NCBI RefSeq assembly: GCF_001995215.1
Contig: NZ_MUXN01000022.1
Span: forward strand, 62,001-126,000
DNA: 64,000 nt
Direction: 5' to 3'
Source of the DNA: Amycolatopsis azurea DSM 43854
Lineage (GTDB): Bacteria > Actinomycetota > Actinomycetes > Mycobacteriales > Pseudonocardiaceae
The translations under genes were made by a program, and so were the position numbers. The notes under the pieces are model-generated. The model searched no databases and was not told the origin of the DNA. It worked only from the letters and a program-made list of their open reading frames with translations. This document shows positions 44,817 to 53,088 of the stretch, piece after piece. Position 1 is the stretch's first letter, and the number at the start of each line of letters is the position of its first letter.

Positions 44817-44963
44817 CGTCCGTCTGATCACTCGTGTCGTCCGTCTGATCACGCGAGTCGTCCGCCCAGACACACGAGTCCCGCCCTCAATCACGCGAGT
44901 CGCGCCCCTGATCACGCGAGTCCCGCCTCCAAGCACGCGAGTCCCGCGTCTGGTCACGGCTGG
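44817..44963. repeat. 21-bp tandem repeat array (about seven units)
   Basis: Seven consecutive 21-bp units start at 44817, 44838, 44859, 44880, 44901, 44922 and 44943. The consensus is C(G/C)(T/C)CCGyCTGATCACGCGAGT, and the last unit is degenerate. On the minus strand the array can be read as a TRVI(R/G)(R/G) heptapeptide repeat, but that frame has no other sign of being a gene. It lies between convergent genes. Confidence 0.9.
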
Positions 44964-45037
44964 GAGCGTCTCTTGCCGGAGGGTGCCGATGCTGTGTTCC
45001 GTGGTCGCGTCGGCGCGGTGGTCGCCGACGGAGGTCA

Positions 45038-45081
45038 CGCGTGATCAGACGGACGACACGTGTGCGTGGACGGACGACACG
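45038..45081. repeat. Inverted copies of the 21-bp repeat
   Basis: 45038-45060 is the exact reverse complement of 44833-44855 in the tandem array (23 nt, read CGCGTGATCAGACGGACGAC and on). A second partial inverted copy (GGACGGACGACACG) follows at 45068-45081. RNA from either strand could fold into a long stem, giving termination for the convergent M23 peptidase and whiG genes. Confidence 0.8.
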
Positions 45082-45102
45082 TCCGGCCGGGGACCGTGGG
45101 CG

Positions 45103-45951
45103 TCAGGTCTGCTCGACCAGTTTCGCGCGCAGCCGCATGACGGCGCGGGTGTGCAGCTGGCTGACCCGTGACTCGGTGACGCCGAGGACCTTGCCGATCT
45201 CGGCGAGCGTCAGGCTCTCGAAGTAGTAGAGACCGACCACGATCCGGTCGCGTTCGGTGAGCTGGGCGATCGCCTGCGCCAGCTGGCGGCGGTTGTCCTG
45301 GTCGACCAGGACGGCCACCGGGTCGACGGCCCCGTCGTCGGGCAGGGTGTCGACCAGCGAGCCGCTGTCCTTGCCGGCGGCGACGAGGTCTTCGAGCGCG
45401 ATGACGCTGGTCAGCTGCAGCTGGCCGTAGAACTCGCGCAGGTCGTCGACGCTGATTTCGAGCTCGGCCGCCAGTTCGGCGTCGGTCGGCGTGCGGTTCA
45501 GCCGGGCGCCGAGGCGTTCCAGCGCGCGCTCGGCCTCGCGGGCCTTGCTGCGCACCGCCCTGGGCACCCAGTCCTGGGACCGGAGATCGTCGAGGATCGC
45601 GCCCCGGATGCGCTGCATGGCGTAGGTCTCGAACCGCAGGCCCCTGGCGGGTTCGAACTTCTCGATCGCGTCGACCAGGCCGAAGATCCCGGACTGGATC
45701 AGGTCGCCCACGTCGACATGGGTCGGCAGACCGGTACCGACCCGGCCCGCGACGTATTTGACGAGCGGGGCGTAGTGCAGCACGAGCCTGTCGCGCACCA
45801 TCTGGTCCGGCGACTCGGTGAACTCCCGCCACAACGCCTGGATCCCGGCGTCCACCTCGTAGGCCGTCCGCGCTCCGGGCGCGACGACAGGACCGCCTCC
45901 GCCGGGACGGTGTTTCCCGGCGGCTTCGGTGACATGTGGGTCGGCGGTCAT
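45103..45951 (-). CDS. whiG: RNA polymerase sigma factor WhiG (FliA-type)
   Basis: This 282-residue sigma-28 type factor has region 2 (DRLVLHYAPLVKYVAGRVGTGLPTHVDVGDLIQSGIFGLVDAIEKFEPARGLRFETYAMQRIRGAILDDLRSQDWVPR), region 3 (RLNRTPTDAELAAELEIS) and region 4 (RDRIVVGLYYFESLTLAEIGKVLGVTESRVSQLHTRAVMRLR). In Streptomyces WhiG starts sporulation of aerial hyphae and is held by the anti-sigma RsiG with c-di-GMP. The ATG at 45951 is used. It lies 107 nt downstream of xerC. Confidence 0.93.
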   Translation of the reverse strand: MTADPHVTEAAGKHRPGGGGPVVAPGARTAYEVDAGIQALWREFTESPDQMVRDRLVLHYAPLVKYVAGRVGTGLPTHVDVGDLIQSGIFGLVDAIEKFEPARGLRFETYAMQRIRGAILDDLRSQDWVPRAVRSKAREAERALERLGARLNRTPTDAELAAELEISVDDLREFYGQLQLTSVIALEDLVAAGKDSGSLVDTLPDDGAVDPVAVLVDQDNRRQLAQAIAQLTERDRIVVGLYYFESLTLAEIGKVLGVTESRVSQLHTRAVMRLRAKLVEQT

Positions 45952-46058
45952 CGGGCCGCCGTTCTCAGCATGCGACTCAGCGTGTTCTCCGTGCTCGTGC
46001 GGATGCGCGTGCGCCGCCGGTCCGGTCCGCCGGGTCACCTGCCGAGTTCTCCCCGGCA

Positions 46059-47069
46059 TCATCGGGCCCGGGGGTGCGCGCGGTCGTGGATCGCCTTCAG
46101 CCGATCGACGGTCACATGAGTGTAGAGCTGCGTTGTGGCCAGCGTAGCGTGACCAAGCAGTTCCTGAACGCTTCGAAGATCGGCGCCGCCTTCGAGCAGA
46201 TGGGTGGCCGCCGAATGCCTCAGGCCGTGCGGGCCCATGTCGTTCGCGCCCGGAACGGAGCCGACGGCGTCGTGGACGACCCGGCGGGCCGCCCGCGGGT
46301 CGAGCCTGCCTCCTCGCGCGCCCAGGAAGAGCGCGGCTTCGGCCTGCCCCTTCGTTTCGACGGCGACCTTTTCGACGGCGAGCTTCCCCCTGCCCTCGTC
46401 GAGCCACGCCCGCAAGGCCGTTTCGGCGGGGACGCCGAACGGCACGACACGTTCCTTGCCGCCCTTGCCCAGCACAAGCACGACCCTGCGGGAGAAGTCG
46501 ACGTCGCCGACGTCCAGCCCGCACAGTTCGGAGACCCGCACACCCGTCGCGTAGAGCAGTTCCACGATGGCACTGTCCCTCAAGGCCACCGGGTCCCGCT
46601 GTTCGGCACCGGCGGCTGAGGAGCGCATGACCTCGCTCGCCTGTTCCGCGCGGAGGACCCCGGGAAGCTTGCGGTGCGCACGCGGTGCCACCAGCCGCCC
46701 GCCGGGATCGGACGCGAGCGCCCCGCCTCGATGGGCCCACGCGGTGAAGGTGCGGGCCGCCGCGGCTCGCCTGGCGAGCGTCGTCCGGCCGGCACCGTCC
46801 TCGCGTTGCCGGGCCAGCCAGCCACGCAGCGTCCCGATGTCGAGGTCCTCGAACCGGCCGCCGTTCCCGTCCACGAAACCCAGCAGCGAGACCACGTCGC
46901 CGAGATAGGCACGCACCGTGTGCGCGGAAAGCCCGCGTTCCAGGGAAAGGTGCCGTTCGTAGTCGTCGATCAGCTTCCGGACAGGCTCCGGAAGCGCCGC
47001 ACGGGCGGCGCGCAGATCGGGTCTGCGGGCGCGTTTTCCCGTGCCGTGGGGACCTTCGGTCGACGGCAT
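46059..47069 (-). CDS. xerC: Tyrosine recombinase XerC
   Basis: This 336-residue recombinase resolves chromosome dimers at dif with XerD. After an N-terminal SAM-like core-binding domain (IDDYERHLSLERGLSAHTVRAYLGDVVSLLGF), the catalytic residues appear as R178 (TGVRVSEL), K205 (GKGGKER), H281 and R284 (HGLRH), H307 (LLGHATL) and nucleophile Y316 (LYTHV). The chromosomal context (rpsB-xerC-dprA) shows that it is the housekeeping enzyme, not a mobile-element integrase. Confidence 0.95.
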   Translation of the reverse strand: MPSTEGPHGTGKRARRPDLRAARAALPEPVRKLIDDYERHLSLERGLSAHTVRAYLGDVVSLLGFVDGNGGRFEDLDIGTLRGWLARQREDGAGRTTLARRAAAARTFTAWAHRGGALASDPGGRLVAPRAHRKLPGVLRAEQASEVMRSSAAGAEQRDPVALRDSAIVELLYATGVRVSELCGLDVGDVDFSRRVVLVLGKGGKERVVPFGVPAETALRAWLDEGRGKLAVEKVAVETKGQAEAALFLGARGGRLDPRAARRVVHDAVGSVPGANDMGPHGLRHSAATHLLEGGADLRSVQELLGHATLATTQLYTHVTVDRLKAIHDRAHPRAR

Positions 47070-47174
47070 GCCGATCACGCTGCGCGATGTACGGCAGATG
47101 GTCAAGCATCGCCGCACCCTGTTGTGGTTTCCGTGGTCGGATCGTGCCGGGATGGCGTCTCGGGTGTAGGCCAG

Positions 47175-48314
47175 TCAGGTCCTGGCGGGCCGTCTTCGCC
47201 ACCCTGTGTCACCCCTTTCCGCGAAACCGTCGAGCTCCAGTCCGGGAAGCAGCGCGCGGACGCGATCGACCGGAACCCCTGACTCGGCCGCGATCCGTTC
47301 CTCGGGCCTCGGCGATCGTTCGGACAGCGCGTCGTGCACTCGCAGTGCCTCCGGACCGAGCCGATCGGTGTGGCGGCGCGGTTTCGCCGGATCCGTGCCC
47401 GGCTCCCCCAGCCGTCCGGCGGTCTCCAGGACCTCGTCGACCGAGGTCACCAGCGTGGCCTCGCCTTCGCGGATCAGCGCGTGGCAGCCGGCGGACATCC
47501 CCGACGACACCGGTCCCGGCATCGCCATCACGACCTTGCCCAGGACCCCCGCGGTGCCGGCCGTGTTCCGCGCGCCGCTGCGCCTGCCCGCCTCGACCAC
47601 GACGGTCCCTTCCGTGAGCGCCGCGATGAGCCGGTTGCGGACGAGAAAGCGATGCCTGGCCGGCGAGGTGCCCGGCGGGTACTCGCTCACCACCGCGCCG
47701 GTTTTCCCGATGGTGCGCAACAAGGTCGTGTGCTGCGCCGGGTATCCGGCGTCGATCCCGCAGCCGAGCAGGGCGACCGTCGTGCCGTCCGCGCTCAGCG
47801 CGCCCCGGTGAGCCGCGCCGTCGATGCCGTACGCCGCCCCCGAGAACACCGGGATCCCCCGGCTCGCCAGGTGATACCCCAGCTCGGCCGCGTTGTGCTC
47901 GCCGTACTCGGTCGCCGCCCGGGCGCCGACGATCGCGATCGCCTGGTCCACCGCCTCGTCGAGCCTGACCGGACCGCGTACCCACAGCGCCAGCGGGGGC
48001 GCCGCACCGGAGACGCCCCTGCCTTGGGCGACGGCCAGCGAAAGCAGCGGCCAAGCAGGCCATTCGTCGTCCTCGGGGATGACGAGCCTGGTCTCGCCGG
48101 CGGCGGCTCGTTCCAGATCGCGTTCGGCGTAGTCGTGCGCTCGCCGGGCGGCCGTCTCGTCGCGGACCTTCGGCGGGCAGTCCGCGCGCGCCACCCGTTC
48201 CGCGGCGACGATCGGGCCGTGTTCGCCCACGAAACCGACCAAGGCGGGCGCCGGGGGCTCGGCCACGCGCAAGAGATAGGACCGCGCGATCCGTTCGGCG
48301 TCGAGTTCACTCAT
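47175..48314 (-). CDS. dprA: DNA processing protein DprA
   Basis: This 379-residue protein binds incoming single-stranded DNA and loads RecA. The Rossmann-like DprA domain shows AIAIVGARAATEYGEHNAAELGYHLASRGIPVFSGAAYGIDGAAHRGAL, VALLGCGIDAGYPAQH and VVVEAGRRSGARNTAGTAG. A C-terminal winged-helix (DprA_WH) follows. The ATG at 48314 overlaps the comM stop as ATGA, so the genes are coupled. Confidence 0.95.
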   Translation of the reverse strand: MSELDAERIARSYLLRVAEPPAPALVGFVGEHGPIVAAERVARADCPPKVRDETAARRAHDYAERDLERAAAGETRLVIPEDDEWPAWPLLSLAVAQGRGVSGAAPPLALWVRGPVRLDEAVDQAIAIVGARAATEYGEHNAAELGYHLASRGIPVFSGAAYGIDGAAHRGALSADGTTVALLGCGIDAGYPAQHTTLLRTIGKTGAVVSEYPPGTSPARHRFLVRNRLIAALTEGTVVVEAGRRSGARNTAGTAGVLGKVVMAMPGPVSSGMSAGCHALIREGEATLVTSVDEVLETAGRLGEPGTDPAKPRRHTDRLGPEALRVHDALSERSPRPEERIAAESGVPVDRVRALLPGLELDGFAERGDTGWRRRPART

Positions 48315-49822
48315 CCGGATGACCTCTCTCGGAAGTTCAACGCCGCCGCCACCTCGTCCGCCTCCGGCTTGTCGGCTCCCTTCAGATCGCCGAGCGTCCA
48401 AGCGATGCGGAGACAGCGGTCCGCACCGCGCGCGGTGATCGCGCCCCGCTCCAGCGCACGATCCAGCAAGGCCGTGACCTGCGAAGGCAGGGCGAACTCA
48501 CGGCGCAGTACCGGACCGGGCACCTCCGCGTTCGTCGGCCAGCCGTGTTCCGCCCAGCGTTTTCCGGCTCGCTCGCGCGCCTCCAGAACCCGTTCCCGGA
48601 CGGCCAGGGACGCTTCAGGCGGCTCGCTCAAATGCGCGCTGAGCGCGGAAAGCGGACGCAGCCGGACCCGTAAATCCACCCGATCGAGTAGTGGTCCGGA
48701 CAGCCGGCCCAAGTACCGCCTTCGCGCGGACGCCGAGCAGGTGCAATCGGCCTCCTTCGCCGGTGCGCAAGGGCAGGGGTTGGTCGCCAGCACCAGCTGG
48801 AAACGAGCCGGGTACCGCACGGCGCCCTTCACCCTCGCGATCCGGACCTCGCCCTCTTCCAGGACCGTGCGCAGCGACTCCAGCCGTTCCGGGCCGAATT
48901 CGCAGACCTCGTCGAGGAACAGGATTCCCCGGTGCGCCCGGCTGATGGCACCGGGAACGGCCAGGCCGCTGCCACCGCCGATCAGGGCGGGCACGCTGAT
49001 CGAATGGTGCGGCGCGACGAACGGCGGCACGGTGACCAGCGGTTCGGACGGGGAGAGCGAACCGTCGATCGAATGAATGGCGGTGACCTGCAACGACTCT
49101 TCGGCGGACAGCCGGGGAAGGAGACCGGGGAGACGTTTCGCGAGCATCGTCTTGCCCACCCCGGGCGGACCCGTCATGAGCAGGTGATGGCCGCCCGCCG
49201 CGGCCACTTCCAGCGCCCACCGCGCTTCCGGCTGTCCCACGACATCGGCGAGGTCGGGTACCGGCGCCGGCTCCTGGACGGCGAACGGCTCCGGCCGGAC
49301 GAGTTCCCCTTCGCTCTTGAGCCAGTCCACGAAATCGCTCAACCGGGCCACGCCGCCGACTTCCATCCCGTCCACGAGGGCGGCTTCGAACAGGGACTCG
49401 GCGGGCACGACCGCTCGCCGGTACCCGGCGTTGCGCGCCGCCAGCAGTCCCGGCAGGACCCCGCGGACGGCCCGTACCCGGCCGTCGAGGGCGAGCTCGC
49501 CGAGCAGGACGGTGTGCGGCAGCTTCGTGGCCGGGACCGACCCCGTCGCGGCCATGACCGCCGCGGCGATACCCAGGTCGTAGCCGGACCCCACCTTCGG
49601 CAGGTTCGCCGGGGACAGACCGAGGATGACCCTCTCGTCCGGCCAGGTCTGACCCGAATTGCGGACGGCGGAACGGACCCTGTCCTTGGCCTCTTTCAGC
49701 CCGGTGTCGGGCAGCCCGACCATCGTCACCCTCGGCGATCCGCCGCCGATGTCGGCCTCGATCTCGATCATCCTGCCGTCGACGCCCAGGAGCGCGACGG
49801 ACCAGGCTTTCGCCAGCGCCAT
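48311..49822 (-). CDS. comM: YifB/ComM-type AAA+ ATPase (Mg-chelatase-like)
   Basis: This 503-residue protein has an N-terminal Lon-protease-like (ChlI) domain, Walker A GPPGVGKT at 218-225, Walker B in GILFLDEVCEFGPERL, and a C-terminal Mg-chelatase helix domain. A cysteine cluster (CPCAPAKEADCTC) lies between. ComM is a hexameric helicase promoting branch migration during natural transformation. It starts directly after the yraN stop and overlaps dprA. Confidence 0.94.
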   Translation of the reverse strand: MALAKAWSVALLGVDGRMIEIEADIGGGSPRVTMVGLPDTGLKEAKDRVRSAVRNSGQTWPDERVILGLSPANLPKVGSGYDLGIAAAVMAATGSVPATKLPHTVLLGELALDGRVRAVRGVLPGLLAARNAGYRRAVVPAESLFEAALVDGMEVGGVARLSDFVDWLKSEGELVRPEPFAVQEPAPVPDLADVVGQPEARWALEVAAAGGHHLLMTGPPGVGKTMLAKRLPGLLPRLSAEESLQVTAIHSIDGSLSPSEPLVTVPPFVAPHHSISVPALIGGGSGLAVPGAISRAHRGILFLDEVCEFGPERLESLRTVLEEGEVRIARVKGAVRYPARFQLVLATNPCPCAPAKEADCTCSASARRRYLGRLSGPLLDRVDLRVRLRPLSALSAHLSEPPEASLAVRERVLEARERAGKRWAEHGWPTNAEVPGPVLRREFALPSQVTALLDRALERGAITARGADRCLRIAWTLGDLKGADKPEADEVAAALNFRERSSG

Positions 49823-50209
49823 TCAGAACGCCGCCTTGATGTGCCGCACGCGCGGCCGGGCGTCGGGCCGGGCGACGATCGCGATGATGTCGTAGCGGAC
49901 CGGGCACCAGCGGAGCATGAACGTGTGCTGCCATTGGTGCGCCAGGCGGCGGATGCGGTCCGCCTTGGCCGGGTTCACCGCCTCGGCGGGAGTACCGAAG
50001 CCCAGCCCCGACCTCGTCTTCACTTCGCAGAAGACGAGGCGTTTCCGATCGGTCGCCACAAGATCCAGCTCGCCGTCACGGCAACGCCAGTTGCGGCTCA
50101 GGACGACGTAGCCCGTCTTCTCCAGATGCCGGACCGCGAGTTCCTCTCCCCACCGGCCCAGTTCGATGGGCGATGCCCCGGCTGTCGGCTGTTCGGCCGT
50201 GCTCGTCAT
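49823..50209 (-). CDS. YraN family (UPF0102) endonuclease-fold protein
   Basis: This 128-residue protein has the restriction-endonuclease-like fold: LGRWGEELAVRHLEKTGYVVLSRNWRCRDGELDLVATDRKRLVFCEVKTRSGLGFGTPAEAV contains the E...D...ExK metal-site residues. The biochemical role is not established. It is the first gene of the yraN-comM-dprA cluster. Confidence 0.94.
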   Translation of the reverse strand: MTSTAEQPTAGASPIELGRWGEELAVRHLEKTGYVVLSRNWRCRDGELDLVATDRKRLVFCEVKTRSGLGFGTPAEAVNPAKADRIRRLAHQWQHTFMLRWCPVRYDIIAIVARPDARPRVRHIKAAF

Positions 50210-50296
50210 CTCGATCCCCCTCAGCGATCGTCACAGTGCGTGTGCGATCAACGCTGCCAGGGTGAGCGGGGGTGGACCAGGCTTGATTCGCCCGCC

Positions 50297-50323
50297 TGTG
50301 GATAACCGGGGTGTTGTGGACAA
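50297..50323 (-). promoter_or_regulatory. Pair of DnaA boxes (inverted relative to 44088)
   Basis: TGTGGATAA (50297-50305) and TGTGGACAA (50315-50323) are the complements of TTATCCACA and TTGTCCACA, 9 nt apart, about 90 nt upstream of yraN. Read on the minus strand the order TTGTCCACAAC...GGTTATCCACAG is the same as at 44088-44116. Confidence 0.7.
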
Positions 50324-50379
50324 CTCGGCCGCCGCGGGAGGTCGCGGGCCGGAAATCGTCGGTGCTCGTGCTAGGGGAA

Positions 50380-50428
50380 CGTGAAGGCCCCCTTCACCGC
50401 GACAGACGCGATGAAGGGGGCCTTCACG
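50380..50428 (-). terminator. 17-bp hairpin after the DUF2469 gene
   Basis: CGTGAAGGCCCCCTTCA (50380-50396) pairs perfectly with 50412-50428 around a 15-nt loop, 12 nt after the DUF2469 stop. This ends the rpsP-to-DUF2469 gene string. It is another member of the AAGGCCCCCTTC repeat family. Confidence 0.7.
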
Positions 50429-50440
50429 TACTTCCGGGGA

Positions 50441-50764
50441 TCAGCCGGAGAACGGACCGTCCTCGGGCAGCCGAAGGTCGGGTTTGTCGAGTTCCTCGAC
50501 GTTGACGTCCTTGAACGTGATGACCCGGACGTGCTTGACGAACCTGGCGGGCCGGTACATGTCCCAGACCCACGCGTCGGACATCCGGACCTCGAAGTAC
50601 ACCTCGCCGCCGCCGTCGCGCACCTGCACGTCGACGGCGTTGGCCAGATAGAATCGCCGCTCGGTCTCCACCACGTACGAGAACTGGCCGACTATGTCGC
50701 GGTACTCGCGGTAAAGCGAGAGCTCCATCTCGGTCTCGTACTTCTCGAGATCCTCTGCGCTCAT
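50441..50764 (-). CDS. DUF2469 protein
   Basis: This 107-residue acidic actinobacterial protein (MSAEDLEKYETEMELSLYREYRDIVGQFSYVVETERRFYLAN) is the counterpart of Rv2901c. The function is unknown, but the link to rnhB and lepB is well conserved. Its ATG overlaps the rnhB stop as ATGA, so it is translationally coupled. Confidence 0.93.
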   Translation of the reverse strand: MSAEDLEKYETEMELSLYREYRDIVGQFSYVVETERRFYLANAVDVQVRDGGGEVYFEVRMSDAWVWDMYRPARFVKHVRVITFKDVNVEELDKPDLRLPEDGPFSG

Positions 50765-51594
50765 GAAATCCGCGCCCCTCCTCGCGATTCTGCTGCTACT
50801 CCAGCGGCGGAGCGTTCATTGTTACCCACGTAAGGGCCGAGGGCACGTATCGGCACGCTCGGGTTTTCCAGTGCCGCGACGGTCAGCACGACCGGGTGAG
50901 GCGGCCGCACCCGGTGCGCGGCGGCCGCGGTGGCCACATTGGCGTACGACCAGCGATGGACCGGACTCGGACCGTGAGTGTTCAGGGCCGCGCTGTGCTC
51001 GGTGGTGCTGTACCCCTTGTGCACGTCGAAACCGTAGTGCGGGTGGACGTCGTGCAGGTCGCCCATGATCCGGTCCCGCGTGACCTTGGCCAGCACGGAC
51101 GCCGCCGCCACGCACGCGACGGCCTTGTCCCCCTTGATCACCGGGACGCTCGGGGCGGGCAGCCCGGACACGCGGAACCCGTCGGTGAGGACGTAGCCCG
51201 GCGTTTCCCGCAGCGCCGAAACGGCACGCCGCATGCCTTCGAGGTTCATGACGTGGATGCCGAGCAGGTCGACCTCGGCCGCCGGGATGACGATGACCGC
51301 GTAGTCGACGGCACGCTTGACGACGCGGTCGTAGACCCGGTCGCGGGCCTTGGCCGTGAGCACCTTCGAATCGGTGAGCTCGGGCAGCCGGGCGGCGTCA
51401 CCGGGACGCAGGACGCAAGCGGCCACGACGAGCGGGCCGGCGCAAGCGCCGCGCCCTGCCTCGTCGACTCCGGCGACGGGCCCGAGGCCCCGCCGGTCCA
51501 GCGCGCCCTGCAACCCCCAGAAGAGGTCGCCACGCACCACTGCCCGCGGCGGCCGAAGCGGATCGGCCGGTGTGAGCGGTACAGGAACTCTCAA
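50761..51594 (-). CDS. rnhB: Ribonuclease HII
   Basis: This 277-residue enzyme nicks RNA in RNA-DNA hybrids and at misincorporated ribonucleotides. The catalytic motif GVDEAGRGACAGPL, then LTDSKVLTAKARDRVY and AACVAAASVLAKVTRDRIM, are intact. The start is a TTG at 51594 with GGAGGCGGTAAGG upstream, only 4 nt after the lepB stop. The C-terminal tail is longer than in E. coli (198 residues). Confidence 0.93.
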   Translation of the reverse strand: MRVPVPLTPADPLRPPRAVVRGDLFWGLQGALDRRGLGPVAGVDEAGRGACAGPLVVAACVLRPGDAARLPELTDSKVLTAKARDRVYDRVVKRAVDYAVIVIPAAEVDLLGIHVMNLEGMRRAVSALRETPGYVLTDGFRVSGLPAPSVPVIKGDKAVACVAAASVLAKVTRDRIMGDLHDVHPHYGFDVHKGYSTTEHSAALNTHGPSPVHRWSYANVATAAAAHRVRPPHPVVLTVAALENPSVPIRALGPYVGNNERSAAGVAAESRGGARIS

Positions 51595-51598
51595 GGCC

Positions 51599-52528
51599 TT
51601 ACCGCCTCCGGTCGACCGCCTTGCGGACTCCGGACGACATCCGCCTGCCGAGGAACACGACGGGCCACGCCGCGGCGATGCCGACGCCCAGGGGAAGCCC
51701 CTGCTGCCAGGCCGACGCTCCGAGCGCCACCGGCTGCGCGCTCGCCTGCGGGTTGTGGTCCGAAACGCCACCCCAGCGGCCGGGCGGGAGCACGATGACG
51801 CGCGCCTTGCCGATGATGTTGTCGACCGGGACGGCGCCGTTCACGCCACCGCCGCCCTGGAAACGGGAGTCGCTCGAATTGTTGCGGTTGTCGCCCATCA
51901 CCCAGACGTATCCGGCGGGCACCTTGACCGGCTCGAACGTCTTCTCGGTGGGCGCGATGCCCTCTTCCCAGTGGACGTACGGCTCGTCGAGCGCTTTGCC
52001 GTCCACGACGACCCGGTTGTTGTCGCAGCACTGCACCGTCTGGCCGCCGACCGCGATGATCCGCTTGACGAAGTCGCGCTCGTCCGGCGGCGCGAACCCG
52101 ATCAGCGAACCGAGGGCGCGGAAGCCGGTGACGAAGATGTTGCTGGACTCCGGCGTCTCGATCTCGCCCGCCCACGCCGGCGGTCCCTTGAAGACCACCA
52201 CGTCGCCCGGGCCGGGATCGGTGAAGTCGTACGTGATCCGGTCGACCAGGATCCGGTCGCCCGTGCACCCGGCGCAGCCGTGCAGGGTGGTCTCCATCGA
52301 TCCCGAGGGGATCATGTAGACCTTCGCGAGGAACTGCTGGATCAAGATCGTCAGCACGAGCGCGACGACGATCAGGATCGGCAGTTCCTTCCAGAACGAC
52401 CGCTTCTTGTTGACCTTGCCGAATTTCTTGGAACCGGATCGGCCCCGTCGGGAGGCCCGGGTGGGGCGCTCCTCTTCGGGGCGATCGGGTTCGTCATCGG
52501 AGGTGCTCTGGGACACGGGTTCGACCAC
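51599..52528 (-). CDS. lepB: Signal peptidase I
   Basis: This 309-residue membrane peptidase removes Sec/Tat signal peptides. A charged cytoplasmic N-terminus and one transmembrane helix (LPILIVVALVLTILIQQFLAKVY) precede the catalytic serine S77 (MIPSGSMETT). The general base is K155 in DFVKRIIAVGG, and GDNRNNSSDSR is box E. A second hydrophobic segment near the C-terminus (GLPLGVGIAAAWPVVFLG) is probably a second membrane anchor. Confidence 0.95.
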   Translation of the reverse strand: MVEPVSQSTSDDEPDRPEEERPTRASRRGRSGSKKFGKVNKKRSFWKELPILIVVALVLTILIQQFLAKVYMIPSGSMETTLHGCAGCTGDRILVDRITYDFTDPGPGDVVVFKGPPAWAGEIETPESSNIFVTGFRALGSLIGFAPPDERDFVKRIIAVGGQTVQCCDNNRVVVDGKALDEPYVHWEEGIAPTEKTFEPVKVPAGYVWVMGDNRNNSSDSRFQGGGGVNGAVPVDNIIGKARVIVLPPGRWGGVSDHNPQASAQPVALGASAWQQGLPLGVGIAAAWPVVFLGRRMSSGVRKAVDRRR

Positions 52529-52559
52529 GACGCCAGGTTACCTGTAACCGTGTGGCTAC

Positions 52560-52928
52560 CTACTTGGCGGAGGTCGTCTCGCGGTTTTCGCGGCGTTCCT
52601 TGATCTTGGCGGCCTTGCCGCGCAGCTCGCGGAGGTAGTACAGCTTCGCCCGGCGGACGTCGCCGCGCTTGAAGACCTCGACCTCGGCGATGTTCGGCGA
52701 GTGCACCGGGAAGGTGCGCTCGACGCCGATGCCGAACGACACCTTGCGGACCGTGAAGGTCTCGCGGATGCCGCCGCCCTGGCGACGCAGCACGACGCCC
52801 TGGAAGATCTGGTTACGCTCGCGGTTGCCCTCGATGACGCGGACGTGAACCTTGAGCGTGTCGCCCGGTCGGAAGTCCGGGATGTCGGAACGCAGTGACT
52901 GCGCGTCCAGCGCGTCCAGGGTGTTCAT
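52560..52928 (-). CDS. rplS: 50S ribosomal protein L19
   Basis: This 122-residue large-subunit protein lies at the 30S-50S interface. Canonical sequence MNTLDALDAQSLRSDIPDFRPGDTLKVHVRVIEGNRERNQIFQGVVLRRQ is followed by VERTFPVHSPNIAEVEVFKRGDVRRAKLYYLRELRGKAAKIKE. The ATG at 52928 is preceded by GACGAGGACGGACC. The 160-nt gap from trmD suggests that it has its own promoter. Confidence 0.97.
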   Translation of the reverse strand: MNTLDALDAQSLRSDIPDFRPGDTLKVHVRVIEGNRERNQIFQGVVLRRQGGGIRETFTVRKVSFGIGVERTFPVHSPNIAEVEVFKRGDVRRAKLYYLRELRGKAAKIKERRENRETTSAK

Positions 52929-53088
52929 CGGTGGTCCGTCCTCGTCTTCGTATGGCTTACGTACAGCTTGGGCGCGCAGTGTCGGGCACTGCGACCTACC
53001 CGGGGGCTGATGGCGTTCCGGTGTACGGCGCCGGCTGCGAAGCCGCGCGTCCACTCACGCCAACCTGTCAAGTATTGCAGACCGGGAC

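Noticed and set aside
44817..44963. CRISPR array
   Set aside because: The units are directly adjacent with no unique spacers, the unit length is 21 bp, and no cas genes are present.
44604..45038. A minus-strand open frame encoding TRVI(R/G)(R/G) heptad repeats as a repeat protein gene
   Set aside because: The frame exists only because the 21-bp unit is a multiple of three. It overlaps the M23 peptidase 3' end, has no Shine-Dalgarno and no recognisable domain. It is better described as DNA repeats.
46059..47069. Phage or integron integrase
   Set aside because: The context with dprA, comM and rpsB and the standard XerC length and motifs identify the housekeeping recombinase. No att-like repeats or cargo were seen.
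45103..47202. Single 699-residue protein extending whiG through the xerC region
   Set aside because: The part upstream of 45951 is Arg/Gly-rich and out of frame with the real xerC. WhiG has a normal length from the ATG at 45951.
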